64,000 nucleotides of DNA from Flammulina velutipes (taxonomy: Eukaryota; Basidiomycota; Agaricomycetes; Agaricales; Physalacriaceae): positions 1,984,001-2,048,000 of the forward strand of contig CM022368.1 in NCBI GenBank assembly GCA_011800155.1, read 5' to 3'. The position numbers and the translations under genes were made by a program. Numbering within the stretch: the stretch's first letter is position 1; each line of letters starts with the position of its first letter. Under the pieces are notes generated by a model. That model was not told the origin of the DNA. It did no database searches and was given only the letters and a program-made list of their open reading frames with translations. Positions 1-10,171 of this stretch are shown here, piece by piece.

Positions 1-378
1 TGCTCTAATTGAGCTCTATTCAACTCTAATCCAGGGTGTTCTCGTCGATCTATACGTTCCCCGCAAGTGCGCGGCGACCAGTATGATTTTTCGCCACCCA
101 CTTTGGATTTGGACTCAAGTTTGACTAGACCGCCTGATCACCTCCAAGGACTTCGCTTCAGTCCAGATCCAATTCGCAGATGTTGACGCCAATGGCCGTG
201 CGCTAAACACCTCGACCACCTTCGCACTTTGCGGACAAGTCAGGTCTCAGGGAGAGAGCGATGACTCTATCAACAGACTAGCGACCAAGGCAGGCCGTGA
301 GTGTTTTGTTTGCTACCTAGGAGCCGAAATACTTACCGGATTGCAGTCCTCAGGAACGTCTGGTCATACCAAAAATGA
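1..378 (+). CDS. RPS21: 40S ribosomal protein eS21 (RPS21), 5' end outside the window
   Basis: This is a structural protein of the small ribosomal subunit, acting in cytoplasmic translation. Three exons are visible: 35..80, 129..296 and 347..378 (stop TGA). They join in frame across introns 81..128 and 297..346. The encoded segments VDLYVPRKCAATN, FADVDANGRALN and GESDDSINRLATKAG match the conserved eS21 core. In the family this begins about ten residues after the initiator Met, so only the short first exon(s) are missing; positions 1..34 are the end of an intron closing with CCAG. The C-terminus LRNVWSYQK follows the usual -NF-like end region but is slightly longer. The next gene lies on the same strand. 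Identity is confident; the 5' end cannot be seen. Confidence 0.93.
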
Positions 379-908
379 TGTTATTCACGATTGCTGTATT
401 CTGAGATTCCATACGCCATACATCTCGCTTTCGTGTAACAATGTGTGATATGTCCGCAACCTGTCCTAGCGCTCTGTCTGTTCAGAAATTTGTGACATCA
501 ATCATTTCAACAAATAATATCTCGTCACCCCACCCATACCACCGCGTCGTTGGCATTGAGACTCACTACAACGAAAATCAGAGAGGCTACCTGGATAATT
601 TATACAGATATGATAAGTATCATCCAATCCCTACTGGCGTGAGCGTCGAGGCGTGCCATCAATTACTTGAATGGACACGTGATGTGACGCAGCCATTCTT
701 GTCTTACTGCGGCCACCACCTGGACTGCGCCTGCGGGGATAATAAAGGCACTATAATAGCGACCATCCTCCTGTTCTATATGACTGGAGATCTGTCATCT
801 TCAATAGAGACTTCGTCGTCTTTCGAGAGCACATTCTCAACGCTTTCAGTATGTACAGCTGCCGATGCAACATGTGCATTCACACTCATCGTCATCCAGT
901 CCGAATCA
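379..908. other. Intergenic: RPS21 3' flank and GYP7 5' flank
   Basis: This stretch separates the RPS21 stop from the chosen GYP7 start. The plus frame that carries GYP7 exon 1 stays open back to an ATG at 441, but the extra 156 residues show no domain and would sit in the RPS21 3' UTR. I see no RNA gene or repeat here. Confidence 0.5.
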
Positions 909-3900
909 ATGGTCGAAATCAAACGCACCGGCTCTTCACGAGCTTCGTCCTCGCGTGCAACTCGTGCACTTGAGGAGGATCGATACAGACTGGTATACAC
1001 GAGATCCAAGGTATATGTGCACCCTACAGCTTATGCAAGAGACAACATACCTGGGTTTGTGGCTATCGTTAAACGAGTACGTGCCCTCCAACCCTGGTGG
1101 ATCCGAAGCTCATGCTCATACAGGAAGCAACGAACCCAACATACCTGCTTGCATGGATACCAGAAACATTACTGAACGAGAAAGGGACCGGGGAATGGGA
1201 CAAGTTCGTCAAAATCGAAGAAAGGGCGCCCTTGGAGGACGAAGATGATGGTCTGTCGTTACTTGCATTTGTCCTGACCTCGCTGACATACTTACAGACG
1301 TTGTGCTCATCGATTTGCCCACCCAACGACCTGAATCATATGCATTCTCGGTTCCCCTGACGTCCATCTATTCATTGGTACTATATCCACCATCATTCTC
1401 ATCCTGGAGTATGTCCCAATTCAGCTATGCTGCCATGAGACTAACTTCTGTACTAGGTGGATCCGTTGGTATCAACCTCATTAACGGCGATACTCTGCCA
1501 TCGCTGTACTTCCATGACGAGGAATCCCGCTCGTTTACGGTGCCCTCTCCAAATCCCATCAATGTCAGATCTAAACGTAACAGTATATCTTCGTATCCGC
1601 CTCCTCCGGCCCCTTCACTTGCATCCCATTCACACAGTCCAGCTACTGACTGGGGAGGAGAGCACCTGTTGGCGCGTCTACGTTCTTATGCACATATCTT
1701 ACGGTCGAACCTCCAACCGTCACTCTTCCTCATCGACCCATCTCGAGCAGACATAGAGACGCACACGGTGCAGCTATTCGATGATGACGCCGTTGATGAT
1801 ATCCTGGCGCAGTCATCTTATGCTGGTTCCCACTCGCCTGTGCCTGCTCATCGCCGCCCGCGTCCCATCTCGACGTCCGGTCCGCCTACTCCAAATCCAT
1901 ACTCAAACCGTTCTTCTGTTCTTCACCGCTCTCTCGCTTCTTCAAATAATAGCTCACAGACGCCTTCTCAAGCTCGTACGGCTCTGCTTCACTCATTCTC
2001 CAACATTACTCGGGCAACTCGTCATGCAGCCCAGAATATATTGTCACACCCTCTTGCAAAACCTATCGTTCCTCATCTACCCGATCCCGTCAGGAGTCTC
2101 GTAAACGCCAACGGCGAATCTAACTGGGGAAGTTGGGTAGAGAAGGGTGGGGTAGGCGAGTTCGAGAGTGCTCGCGTCTACCTTGCACGTTGGGCTCGCA
2201 TAGTCGCCGAAGAAGGAGAACGTGCCCGGAGACGTGAAGCTCAAGCATTACCTTCGTCATCTTCCTCCGTTGCCGAAGAGTCGTCTTCTCTAGGCATCTT
2301 CGAGCTCCTCCACTCCACAGCTAACCTGCCCACACCCAAATCTTCGAGAAATCCAACTGATCCTGTCAACGAACTGCAGTGGTCCCGGTGGTTTGCAAGT
2401 GATGGTCGCCCGACCGTGCGCGTCGAGCATATGAGGCGGGAGATATTTCGAAGAGGTATTTCCTCTCGTGGAACTCTGCGGAAAACTATATGGCCATATC
2501 TTCTGGGTGTCTTCGAATGGGATGTCACGATGGAAGAGCGGAAGGAGAACTGGGAAAGCAAAAAGTGTGTTTTACAGTTTTTTCTCTCTTCCTCAGCTTG
2601 ACCTAATCTTACAAGACGACAATACCAAGCTGTCAAGAATGAGTGGTGTGGTGTCCCAGAGGTCTTTGATCGCCAAGATGTCCTCGAGGTGGGTCTTATT
2701 CACCAATTGTTAGCGGTTTCTGACTGGAATACTAGGAGCGTCACAGGATAGATGTGGATTGTCGACGTACAGATCGAAATCAGCCGCTTTTCTCTACTCC
2801 GCGCTCCACGAGTCCTGTCGACGGCGACAATATCGACAATGAGAAAGAGCGAGCAAAGCGATATTCCACCATATCACCCAACATGAGCGACATTGGCGCA
2901 CAGTCACCGAGCAATGAACATATTGATCGACTATCTGTTATTCTTCTTTCCTACAATTTTTTCGAGAAGGAACTAGGTATGATTCTTACTCATTGTGCTG
3001 TATTTTTGCCAAACATTTCTGGTCAGGCTATGTCCAGGGCATGTCGGATCTGTGTGCACCGATATACGTGGTGATGGAAGCCGACGAGGAGATGACTTTC
3101 TGGTGTTTCGTAGAATTGATGCATCGGATGGTACTATTCTTCACCTCAAATTTGTCTTGGTCTCAACGCTTTCTGACAGAAACAAAATTTCTCTCGTGAC
3201 CAGAGTGGCATGAAGAAACAGCTACTCACACTCCAGCAGCTCATCGGCATGATGGACCCAGAATTGTATCGACATCTTGGTATGTACAATCTTGTTTTAC
3301 TCCCTTTGAGTATACACTGAGATCCAAACAGAAAAGGCTGATGGCCTCAACTTGTTCTTTTGTTTCCGGTATGTCTTCGTTAATCTTCAAAGGTGTGACA
3401 AAGAGACTCACCGCAGTCGTTAGATGGGTTCTCATCACATTCAAGAGAGAATTTCCCTTTGAAGACGTGCTTCGCCTATGGGAGGTTCTCTGGACGGATT
3501 ATTACAGCAAAGACTTCGTTCTTTTCGTCGCCCTCGCTGTTTTGGAATCACATCGAGACATGATACTGAGGTACTTGGTCGAAGTGCGTTTACCAATTCC
3601 AAGGTCTACGACGTTTTACTCATTTTTTCCATTCCTCCAGTTCGACGAAATATTAAAGGTCTGTCGTTATCTGTCCTCCTTTGTTTTCAATAACTCACGA
3701 ATGTTTAGTATTGCAATGAGCTGAGCATGACAATTGAATTGGACACGACTCTCGCACAGGCGGAGGTCTTGTTCCTATCTTTTGCACAGCTAGTAGCTGA
3801 TGTTGATCGACGGCAAGCCGAGGAGGCCTTCTCCACAAATCAGGCTGGGTTGAGGCAGCGCGGAGGCGATGCTGAGAGTAGACCTAGGATTGCGATTCCT

Positions 3901-3951
3901 CTTCTTTCTGATAACCTGAGGCAGTTGTTGGATGCCGAGAGAAAGCCGTAA
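909..3951 (+). CDS. GYP7: Rab GTPase-activating protein, GYP7/TBC1D15 type
   Basis: Predicted to stimulate GTP hydrolysis on a Ypt7/Rab7-class GTPase in late endosome-vacuole traffic. Twelve exons join in frame (909..1076, 1124..1250, 1298..1408, 1457..2564, 2616..2688, 2736..2976, 3027..3130, 3180..3279, 3332..3368, 3424..3583, 3641..3658, 3709..3951), giving 829 residues. The N-terminal GYP7 region is recognisable by VYVHPTAYARDNIPGF. It is followed by about 250 Ser/Pro-rich residues and then the TBC domain. The arginine finger lies in IDVDCRRTDR and the glutamine finger in YVQGMSDLCAPI; WTDYYSKDFVLF is also typical. The start at 909 was chosen because family homology begins about 20 residues later. 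An upstream in-frame ATG at 441 is possible but unlikely. Confidence 0.92.
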
Positions 3952-4321
3952 TGGCATAGATGTCGCACAGGCTCATATTTTGTACGTGTAATTCACGCTG
4001 GAACACTTGTACAAACTACTTTACCAACATATGTATTGTATTGCTGTGTGCACGGTGTTGTCGGTGGCCAATAATAGGGGTCATGGGTTGAAGACAATCA
4101 GCAAGAACAAAAAGACAATATCCGCATTAGGAAGGTGTGCAAATTTGCCCTGATCGCGAAACCTCCATTCAACAACGTTCATTGTTCTCCGAAACCGCTA
4201 TAAAACAGGCTATGCCGCCCCGTTCAAGTCACTTACATTCTTCTCTTCTTTCCCTTCTACGTGGCCAGCCACCTCTTCCCTTGATACAAATTTTCAACGA
4301 CCTTTGCCTACCATCGCAATA
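3952..4321. other. Intergenic: GYP7 3' flank and cupredoxin-gene promoter
   Basis: Contains the GYP7 3' UTR and the promoter of the following surface-protein gene, including the TATA box listed separately. The last 60 bases before the ATG are pyrimidine-rich, as is usual upstream of highly expressed fungal genes. No other gene is seen. Confidence 0.6.
4199..4205 (+). promoter_or_regulatory. TATA box of the cupredoxin surface-protein gene
   Basis: The sequence TATAAAA lies 117 bp upstream of the ATG at 4322. A pyrimidine-rich tract (CTTCTCTTCTTTCCCTTCTA, around 4240) follows between it and the start. The distance suits a fungal core promoter with a 5' leader of roughly 80 nt. Confidence 0.55.
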
Positions 4322-5546
4322 ATGCCTCGTCTTTCCAACTTGCTCTCTGCCGCCGTGCTGGGCCTCTGCACTTCATCTGCCCTTGCAGCCGAAATCCTAG
4401 TAAAGGTCGGAGGGCCTGGTGTCCTCAAATTCGACCCAGAATTTGTCGTACGTCTCTCTTTCGCGTACCAGCCTACTCCCATTCACCATCTCTCCGTAGA
4501 CGGCCAATGTCGATGATATCGTCGTCTTCCAATTCCAGCAGAAGAACCACACTGCTACTCAATCGACGCTGACCAGTCCATGCACTCCTATGGAAGGCGG
4601 ATTTGATACTGGCTTGTAAGCTTTCCTTTCAAAACTGTTCGATGCCTAGTCCTTATACGATGTTCAGTGTACCAGTCGCCGACGATGTCACAGAAGCTGA
4701 CTTCCCAATTGGCAACTTACTGATCACCGACACCGAACCGACATGGGTGTACTGCCGTCAAGGCAATCATTGCCAGCAGGGAATGGTGTTCGCTATCAAC
4801 CCCGCCGACAAGTTTGAGGAGTTCAAGAACGCTGCTACGGGCAATGTGCAATCTACTTCGGCAGGCTCGTCCTCGACCGCGGCTGGTAGCGTCGTCACCG
4901 TCACTGCGACTGTCACCGTATCTGGCGATGTACAGACAACGACCTACCAGACCACCGCGCCAACTAGCACCTCATCCGGCTCTGAATCATCGACTGACCA
5001 CAAAGTAGTCGTCGGAGGTACCGGTGGTTTGCTCACCTACGAACCATCGAACATCCAAGCTAACGCTGGCGACACTGTCACCTTCGAGTTCCGTCAAAAG
5101 AACCACACCGTCACCCAGTCAACTTTCGCCGCGCCGTGTAGGAAGGTCGAGCTCACCAGCACCACCGGAGAGGTTGGGTTCGATTCTGGATTGTAAGTCA
5201 TCTCTACTTAACCTATGGGTATGCTGAGACTAACCATATTATCTTCAGCATGGCTGTCGCCGCCGATGCCACGACGTTCCCCACATACACCATCCAAGTC
5301 AACGACACGAAGCCCATCTGGGCGTACTGCCGCCAGGGAAACCACTGTGGCCAGGGCATGGTGTTCTCTGTCAATGCTCCTTCCAGCGGCAATACCTTTG
5401 ACGCGTTCCAGGAGAAAGCCGTTCAGCTCAACGGCACTGGATCGTCAGGTGGTGCGGGTGCTGCCGATGGTGCTGTAGTCAGTCACCTCAACGGCGCAGG
5501 CGTTATTCTAGCCACTCTAGCGGCCATAGCTGGCGCTCTTCTGTGA
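4322..5546 (+). CDS. Secreted GPI-anchored protein with two cupredoxin-like domains
   Basis: Probably a cell-surface blue-copper-type protein of the fungal extracellular serine-rich family; a copper-binding or redox role is inferred. Exons 4322..4447, 4500..4615, 4668..5192 and 5249..5546 join to 354 residues. The N-terminal signal peptide has a hydrophobic core ending in SALAAE. Two homologous domains follow, each with a His in QKNHT and the Cys/His/Met cluster YCRQGNHC...GM, so the type-1 copper ligand set looks complete in both copies. They are separated by a roughly 70-residue Ser/Thr-rich linker. The C-terminus is a Gly/Ala-rich stretch plus a hydrophobic tail ending in GALL, typical of a GPI signal. 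Many family members have only one such domain. Intron phases are similar in both halves, consistent with internal duplication. Confidence 0.85.
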
Positions 5547-5817
5547 AGGCGCCTCATCCTATCGTGATGACCTTTGACGACCTTTGACGCGCCGTGGCCA
5601 TGCTGTATCACTACCATTAACGGGTTTTGCTTCTTTCTTATAATCGTTGTATCGATATCTCCCTTCTCTTACTACGCACAGTATGATGATTGACAACAGT
5701 ACGCTCTAGTAGTATTAGTATCCTACGAATTAATGTTACATATAATGGCAGAGCCTTTCATGAATATGCAGGCCGGTGCCGAGAGCAAGTTGAATGGTAA
5801 CTTTGATCAGAGCCACC

Positions 5818-6686
5818 ATGTCGAACCTCACCATCTTGAGAAGATATGCCACCAAAAATCCTGCGGATCTGCCTCCTTCTGTGCTCTTCGGCCACACGTC
5901 GCGTACCATGACTATCTACGACGGCTTTCCAAAGTCTACATTCCACTTCCTCGTTCTCCCACGTTTTCCTCAGCCCTCTGACGCTGATGTCCCCCTTGCT
6001 GACCTCTCGAGTCTACGCACACTGCTACGAAAGGACAAAGCGCGCGCTAAAGATATCATTCTCGCTATGAAAGAAGACGCATTGTCCGTGCAGAAAGACA
6101 TCGAAACCGAGATGATCAGGCTGCATGGCTTCAAATGGGACGTCTGGACTGGCTTTCACGGCGCGCCGTCTATGGAGTACGTACAGCCTCTGATCACTAT
6201 TGTACTACTACTACTCATGACAACCTTGTAGACACCTCCACCTGCACGTGTTGTCTGCCGACTTGTGCTCAGAGAAATTGAAGAATAAGAAACATTACAA
6301 CTCGTTCCATCCAAAGCTTGGCTTCTTCCTGGACATAGACGAAGTCATCTCGTGGTTTGACGCGGAAGACTCGTACTTCTCAACGGTACGTACGCGTCAG
6401 AATATCGAGAGACTGCTATTCTCAATACTGGAGCTAGATGGCGAATTTGGATCACAAGCAATACGAGGCTCTCTTGAAAGGTCCTCTGGCGTGTTTTCAT
6501 TGTGGCGAAGAACAGAAGAACATGCCCACATTGAAGACCCATCTTCAAGAAGAATTTGATACTATGAGCGCGAGGGAGCAGAGCAGACTCGAAAGGAAAC
6601 GTAAATTGGAGGATCGACAAGCTGCTAGAGAAGAGAGTAAGAGCAAAAGGCAAAAGTCTGAGCCTGAGGAAGACAGTCCAACATAG
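5818..6686 (+). CDS. HNT3: Aprataxin-like HIT-domain hydrolase with C-terminal zinc finger
   Basis: Predicted nuclear DNA-repair enzyme that removes AMP from adenylated 5' ends left by abortive ligation. Exons 5818..6176, 6232..6385 and 6438..6686 give 253 residues. The catalytic histidine triad is EHLHLHVLS, formed across the first intron, followed by the aprataxin-typical KNKKHYNSF. The C-terminal zinc finger CFHCGEEQKNMPTLKTHL with the Glu-rich continuation fits the C2HE finger of the family. The last 45 residues are charged and carry a possible nuclear signal (SKSKRQKS). There is no FHA domain, as in yeast Hnt3. The start was chosen at the ATG in context ACCATG. Confidence 0.92.
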
Positions 6687-6790
6687 AACAGTGTACAACA
6701 AGACGTTCATTTCTGTAATGGTACAACCAAGGACTGGACGTCTATGCTCTATAATAGTACTAATACAGTATTGTGCTTTCGTCGTGATAT

Positions 6791-8504
6791 TTACTTGGAA
6801 GCAGCGGCAGCAGCAGCTGAACGTGCCCTTTTCTCGTCTCGAGACTTTTCGCTGGCTTTGCGAATGGCCCATGTGAGTTCGTAAGACTTGACAGCATCTG
6901 TAGAATATAGTTAGCATCGATATCGGCCTAATGATGTCTTTACCAACCCCCATAGGTGCTCAGAATCTGAGCGGCTTCAGGATCCTCTTCGATGTCTTCG
7001 ATAATGTCGATCAAGTTGGAGACTTCAGAGAAGAATGGGTCATCGTCGGGGAAGCGAATGGCTTGCTCGCTATCGTCGCCTGGCCTGCGAACATAGAGGA
7101 CCGGTTGAACGTATGGGTTGACAAGCCTGGAAATGGAATGAGCGATGTTTGTGTGATCATAATGAGATAAATTACTTCAAACTGTAGCCATCGGCGTAGA
7201 CCTCCAATTCACAGCTGTAGTTGGTTCCCTGAAGGGCGACAACGTGAGTAAAGCTGCCAACGGCTCCGCTGTCATATTTCCTGTGGCCCAAATTAAATTA
7301 ATGGTCATCTGAAGCCCCAAATCACTCACCAGGTGGCCGTAGTAACACGGGGTATCCTATTTTCAGGCGCAATTTTGCTTTCGTCAATCTTCAAAGCAGA
7401 CAGCTGACCAGCATTCTCGTCCCATTCCAGGGAATGAGCTGAGACCGTTTCAATGTCAACTTCACCTCCGAAGTAGCGAGACAAGTCGCAGAAATGCGTT
7501 CCCTGTTCGATGATGGGACCGTTGCTCTTCGACTTGTCCCACCAATCAGGCTTGGCGATAGCTTCGTACGCGCATGCATAACGAGCGATGGTGGCCATGA
7601 CTGTAAGATTGTTTTCTTCAATGATCTGTTTCATCATCTGTGTGGCCTTCAGATAACGGAGCATGTAGCTGATGATATCAAGTCAATCACTGATATGAAC
7701 GTAAACAGACGGACACGTACCCGACAGAGCATATCGTTTGAGTGTCCTGGATCGTTTTGGCGATAGAGAATGCGTCCTGCAGCTCGCCCTCTGGCCCAGT
7801 AGCGATGGGTTTCTCGATGAACATGGCAATGCCCGGGAAGTGTTTGATAATTTGCATCTCAATGTCACGTCCGGGCTGGAGGGTACCACGGAACATCGGG
7901 GGACTGCCAACAATGACCGCGCGAGGGCGGTCCTTGGGAGACATATGCTTGACAAAGTCTTCGAGAGTCTTGAAGACACGAGTGTTCTCGTAGGCCGACT
8001 TGACGAAAGACTCGCATTTCTTTTGGAGGACCGCGGTTGCGCGCTCGATTGCGGGGTCGATCAGAGCAACTACCTTTAGACGGGGACCAAGTTTACTGTA
8101 GAATGCATGAGAGGAAGTGGAGGCGTCTGTACACCAAGCACATACTGTTCGAAGCGGAAGGAATGGTTCCATGGGCCTTCGTCGGATCCTGGATTGCGTA
8201 CGATAGATCAGAGGCGATCGTGACAAAATAAGCCACGGAGCAACGTACCGAACATGATGTTGCCAGCGCCAACGAAGAGAACGTTGAAATCGTCAGATCC
8301 ACCAACATGGAACGCCCTAAATTAATAGTATGAGTATCCCGGCGCTCACAACGGGGAAAAGACCGACTTGTCCATAGGAATGAGCCTGAGCGGATCGATA
8401 GACCCACGACGCGAGTCCAAGCCCGAGCCTCTGCGCTCAGACATCCTGCGATCTGAGGGGCGGCGGCCAGACAGCGGGGAACTTTGCATTGGGGAAGACG
8501 GCAT
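6791..8504 (-). CDS. Gfo/Idh/MocA-family NAD(P)-dependent oxidoreductase
   Basis: Cytosolic dehydrogenase of the glucose-fructose oxidoreductase/inositol dehydrogenase family; the substrate cannot be told from sequence. After a roughly 48-residue Ser/Arg-rich leader, the Rossmann strand FNVLFVGAGNIMFG gives the dinucleotide-binding glycine motif. The family lysine motif appears as FIEKPIATGP, and a C-terminal alpha/beta domain includes DWWDKSKSNGPIIEQGTHFCD. The protein ends in an alanine run (AAAAAASK). About seven exons are joined on the minus strand, and two short exons near the N-terminus cover the Rossmann motif. A small gene on the same strand ends 147 bp upstream. The exact start among three in-frame ATGs is uncertain. 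Confidence 0.85.
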
Positions 8505-8562
8505 TGTGGTGGTGGTAGGGAGGGTAAGAATTGGGGTCCTCCAACTTTAGTCTCCACGACCG

Positions 8563-8570
8563 GTCACGTG
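8563..8570. promoter_or_regulatory. Palindromic E-box TCACGTGA upstream of the oxidoreductase gene
   Basis: The 8-bp palindrome lies about 60 bp upstream of the oxidoreductase start (8504, minus strand). In fungi this site is typical of Cbf1/bHLH factors. Functional relevance is inferred from position only. Confidence 0.3.
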
Positions 8571-8650
8571 AGATGATGATATTCACCCTGAGACTCCAAG
8601 TTCAACTCGCAAGCTGATTCGCTCGAATACAAAATAATAAGATGTAGATG

Positions 8651-9154
8651 CTAAGTAGACGATGGTTCCATGATGTGTTGCTCTTTCTGGTCTTTCTTCT
8701 GTAGTCTCTCGCGCCGCCTTTCCGCCGCCTCTAATCGGTCCGTCATGGCCTTCAATTCGGCCTTCAGCTTCTCGTTCTCCTCAGCCAGTTTCTGCACGTT
8801 CGAGGCGCGCTTGTTGACCTTGTCCATGCTGTAAAAGATCAGTCAATATCGCACTTCGCGTAGTATCCATGGACTACACGCACTTCAATGGAGTTGAGTC
8901 CGACGATATGAAGCTCGATAGGTCAAAGTCAAGCGACGGCGACGGCAGGATATCAGGTAGCTTCGCTGGAATGTCGCGATGCTCTTGCTCTCCCTCGGTG
9001 GCGTCCAAATTCAAGCTTGCTGGTTTATTCTCGCTGACTTCCTCCTGATTGAACTCGCGGCTGGATAGCATGTTAGACGCGTATATCGTCTTTGGAATAG
9101 CAGAGATAACGACCTATCCAGAGCCTCTTCTGAGCGTTCATATCGGGCGTCCAT
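8651..9154 (-). CDS. Small acidic coiled-coil protein, unrecognised
   Basis: I do not recognise this family. Exons 9114..9154, 8884..9060 and 8651..8828 join in frame (introns 9061..9113 and 8829..8883) to 131 residues starting MDARYERSEEALD. The N-terminal 75 residues are acidic and probably disordered, with the segment PDILPSPSLDFDLSSF. A strong heptad pattern follows (QKLAEENEKLKAELKAM and then RLEAAERRRERL), which should form a roughly 45-residue coiled coil. The C-terminal tail is short and basic then acidic. It is arranged head to head with the PIG-Y-like gene and an inserted element lies between them. It could be a small complex subunit, but no function can be assigned. Confidence 0.65.
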
Positions 9155-9219
9155 CGTGAATAGTGAGAGGTCAACGATGATTCAAGGCAGATGATGGGAG
9201 GGTTGATTCCGGTGGGCAA

Positions 9220-9227
9220 GGCGAGAA
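9220..9227 (+). repeat. Left 8-bp target-site duplication
   Basis: GGCGAGAA lies directly outside the left inverted repeat and is identical to the copy at 9710..9717. Confidence 0.85.
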
Positions 9228-9709
9228 AGGACCCCCGAAAATGCGGTTCGAGCTCTGATGTCCGGAGGTCCCATATTTTGCCCTCCCGGAGGGACCGGAT
9301 TTTTGCCAAATTTTGCCTTTTTCATCGGAGCTCGGATTTTTGGCCAATATTTTGCCCTCACCGCACGGTACCTTCAAAATTGCGCCACACAACTTTGCTG
9401 TAGGAATTTTTTTCCCGCGCCGCAAGCCGAGTGTTGGACTGATTTTCATGACCTAAGGGAGTCGAACTAAGCCTCGGGAAGAACATGGGTTGGTTGTGTT
9501 ACCACTGAGCCACATAGTCATTAACAAGGGTAGATTTTGCCTTTTCCATCGGACCTCTGGTTGGAAGGTCACTTTTTTGCCCTCTCCCACACCGGACCTC
9601 CTCGTCAAAATACCCTCAAATTTTGCCCTTTTCATCGGACCTCGAGCAAATTTTGGCCCAAATTTTGCCTTTTGCCCATCAGACCTCGAACCATATTTTC
9701 GGGGGTCCT
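9228..9709. mobile_element. hAT-like non-autonomous inverted-repeat element (MITE), 482 bp
   Basis: Terminal inverted repeats of 33 bp lie at 9228..9260 and 9677..9709 and match at 30 of 33 positions, starting AGGACCCCCGAAAAT. They are flanked by a perfect 8-bp direct duplication, GGCGAGAA, at 9220..9227 and 9710..9717. An 8-bp target duplication is characteristic of the hAT superfamily. There is no transposase; the interior holds repeated TTTTGCC and CATCGGACCTC motifs and a tRNA-like segment. It sits 73 bp from the start of the coiled-coil gene and 30 bp from that of the PIG-Y-like gene. Element boundaries are clear; the superfamily is an inference from duplication length. Confidence 0.85.
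9448..9521 (-). other. tRNA-like 74-nt segment inside the element
   Basis: Read on the minus strand, it has a perfect A-box consensus TGGCTCAGTGG and a near-consensus B box AGTTCGACTCC. The outermost six bases of each end pair (ATGACT with GGTCAT, one wobble pair), and the length is typical of a tRNA. The T stem does not pair and no clear anticodon arm forms, so this is not an intact tRNA. It could be a decayed tRNA copy or a SINE head, or chance. Confidence 0.4.
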
Positions 9710-9717
9710 GGCGAGAA
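9710..9717 (+). repeat. Right 8-bp target-site duplication
   Basis: GGCGAGAA lies directly outside the right inverted repeat and is identical to the copy at 9220..9227. Confidence 0.85.
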
Positions 9718-9739
9718 GAAGTGTTGTCCATCACGCGTT

Positions 9740-10044
9740 ATGTCACGCTCTGACTTTGTCAAATACGTCCATGCTACCATGCTTGGCCAGCTCGTTGTCG
9801 TCCTCTCCGTAGCGTTCTTTTGTGTTGCCAGCTATGCAATCATACTGAGTGCATTTTTGCCTCTCACAGGAGTCCCAGTAAGTAGACCTTCCGTTGACTT
9901 TACACTATTTGATTCATTTCCCAGATTCTCGACGCTCTAGCCCAAGACACACATTACAAGTACTTTGCCGTCTTCCTCGTTCCTACCGGCGCGTACTTTG
10001 TCATCGCCAACTGGGTCGGCTGGCAATACTACCGCAACACTTAA
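9740..10044 (+). CDS. PIG-Y-like subunit of the GPI-GlcNAc transferase
   Basis: Probably the small membrane subunit of the ER enzyme that adds N-acetylglucosamine to phosphatidylinositol, the first step of GPI-anchor synthesis. Exons 9740..9877 and 9925..10044 give 85 residues. Two hydrophobic helices are visible: GQLVVVLSVAFFCVASYAII, then YFAVFLVPTGAYFVIANWVGW followed by QYYRNT. The length, the two-helix layout and the second helix ending in an aromatic W-x-G-x-x-x-x-R-x pattern resemble human PIG-Y and yeast Eri1. Such a short hydrophobic match is suggestive only. An inserted element ends 22 bp before the ATG, so promoter and leader are probably affected. Confidence 0.6.
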
Positions 10045-10171
10045 TCGTACGTTCTTCAGAATAGAAATGCATGCATAAATCAATAACTGTGGACAAAACC
10101 TAGTCGATACATAGTGCATGTGCGAGGGCGAGGTGTACATAGAATAAATAGCTATAATAAATATCGTGTCG

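Noticed and set aside
9448..9521. Functional tRNA gene
   Set aside because: Only promoter boxes and end pairing fit; the T stem and anticodon arm do not fold, so it is listed as tRNA-like only.
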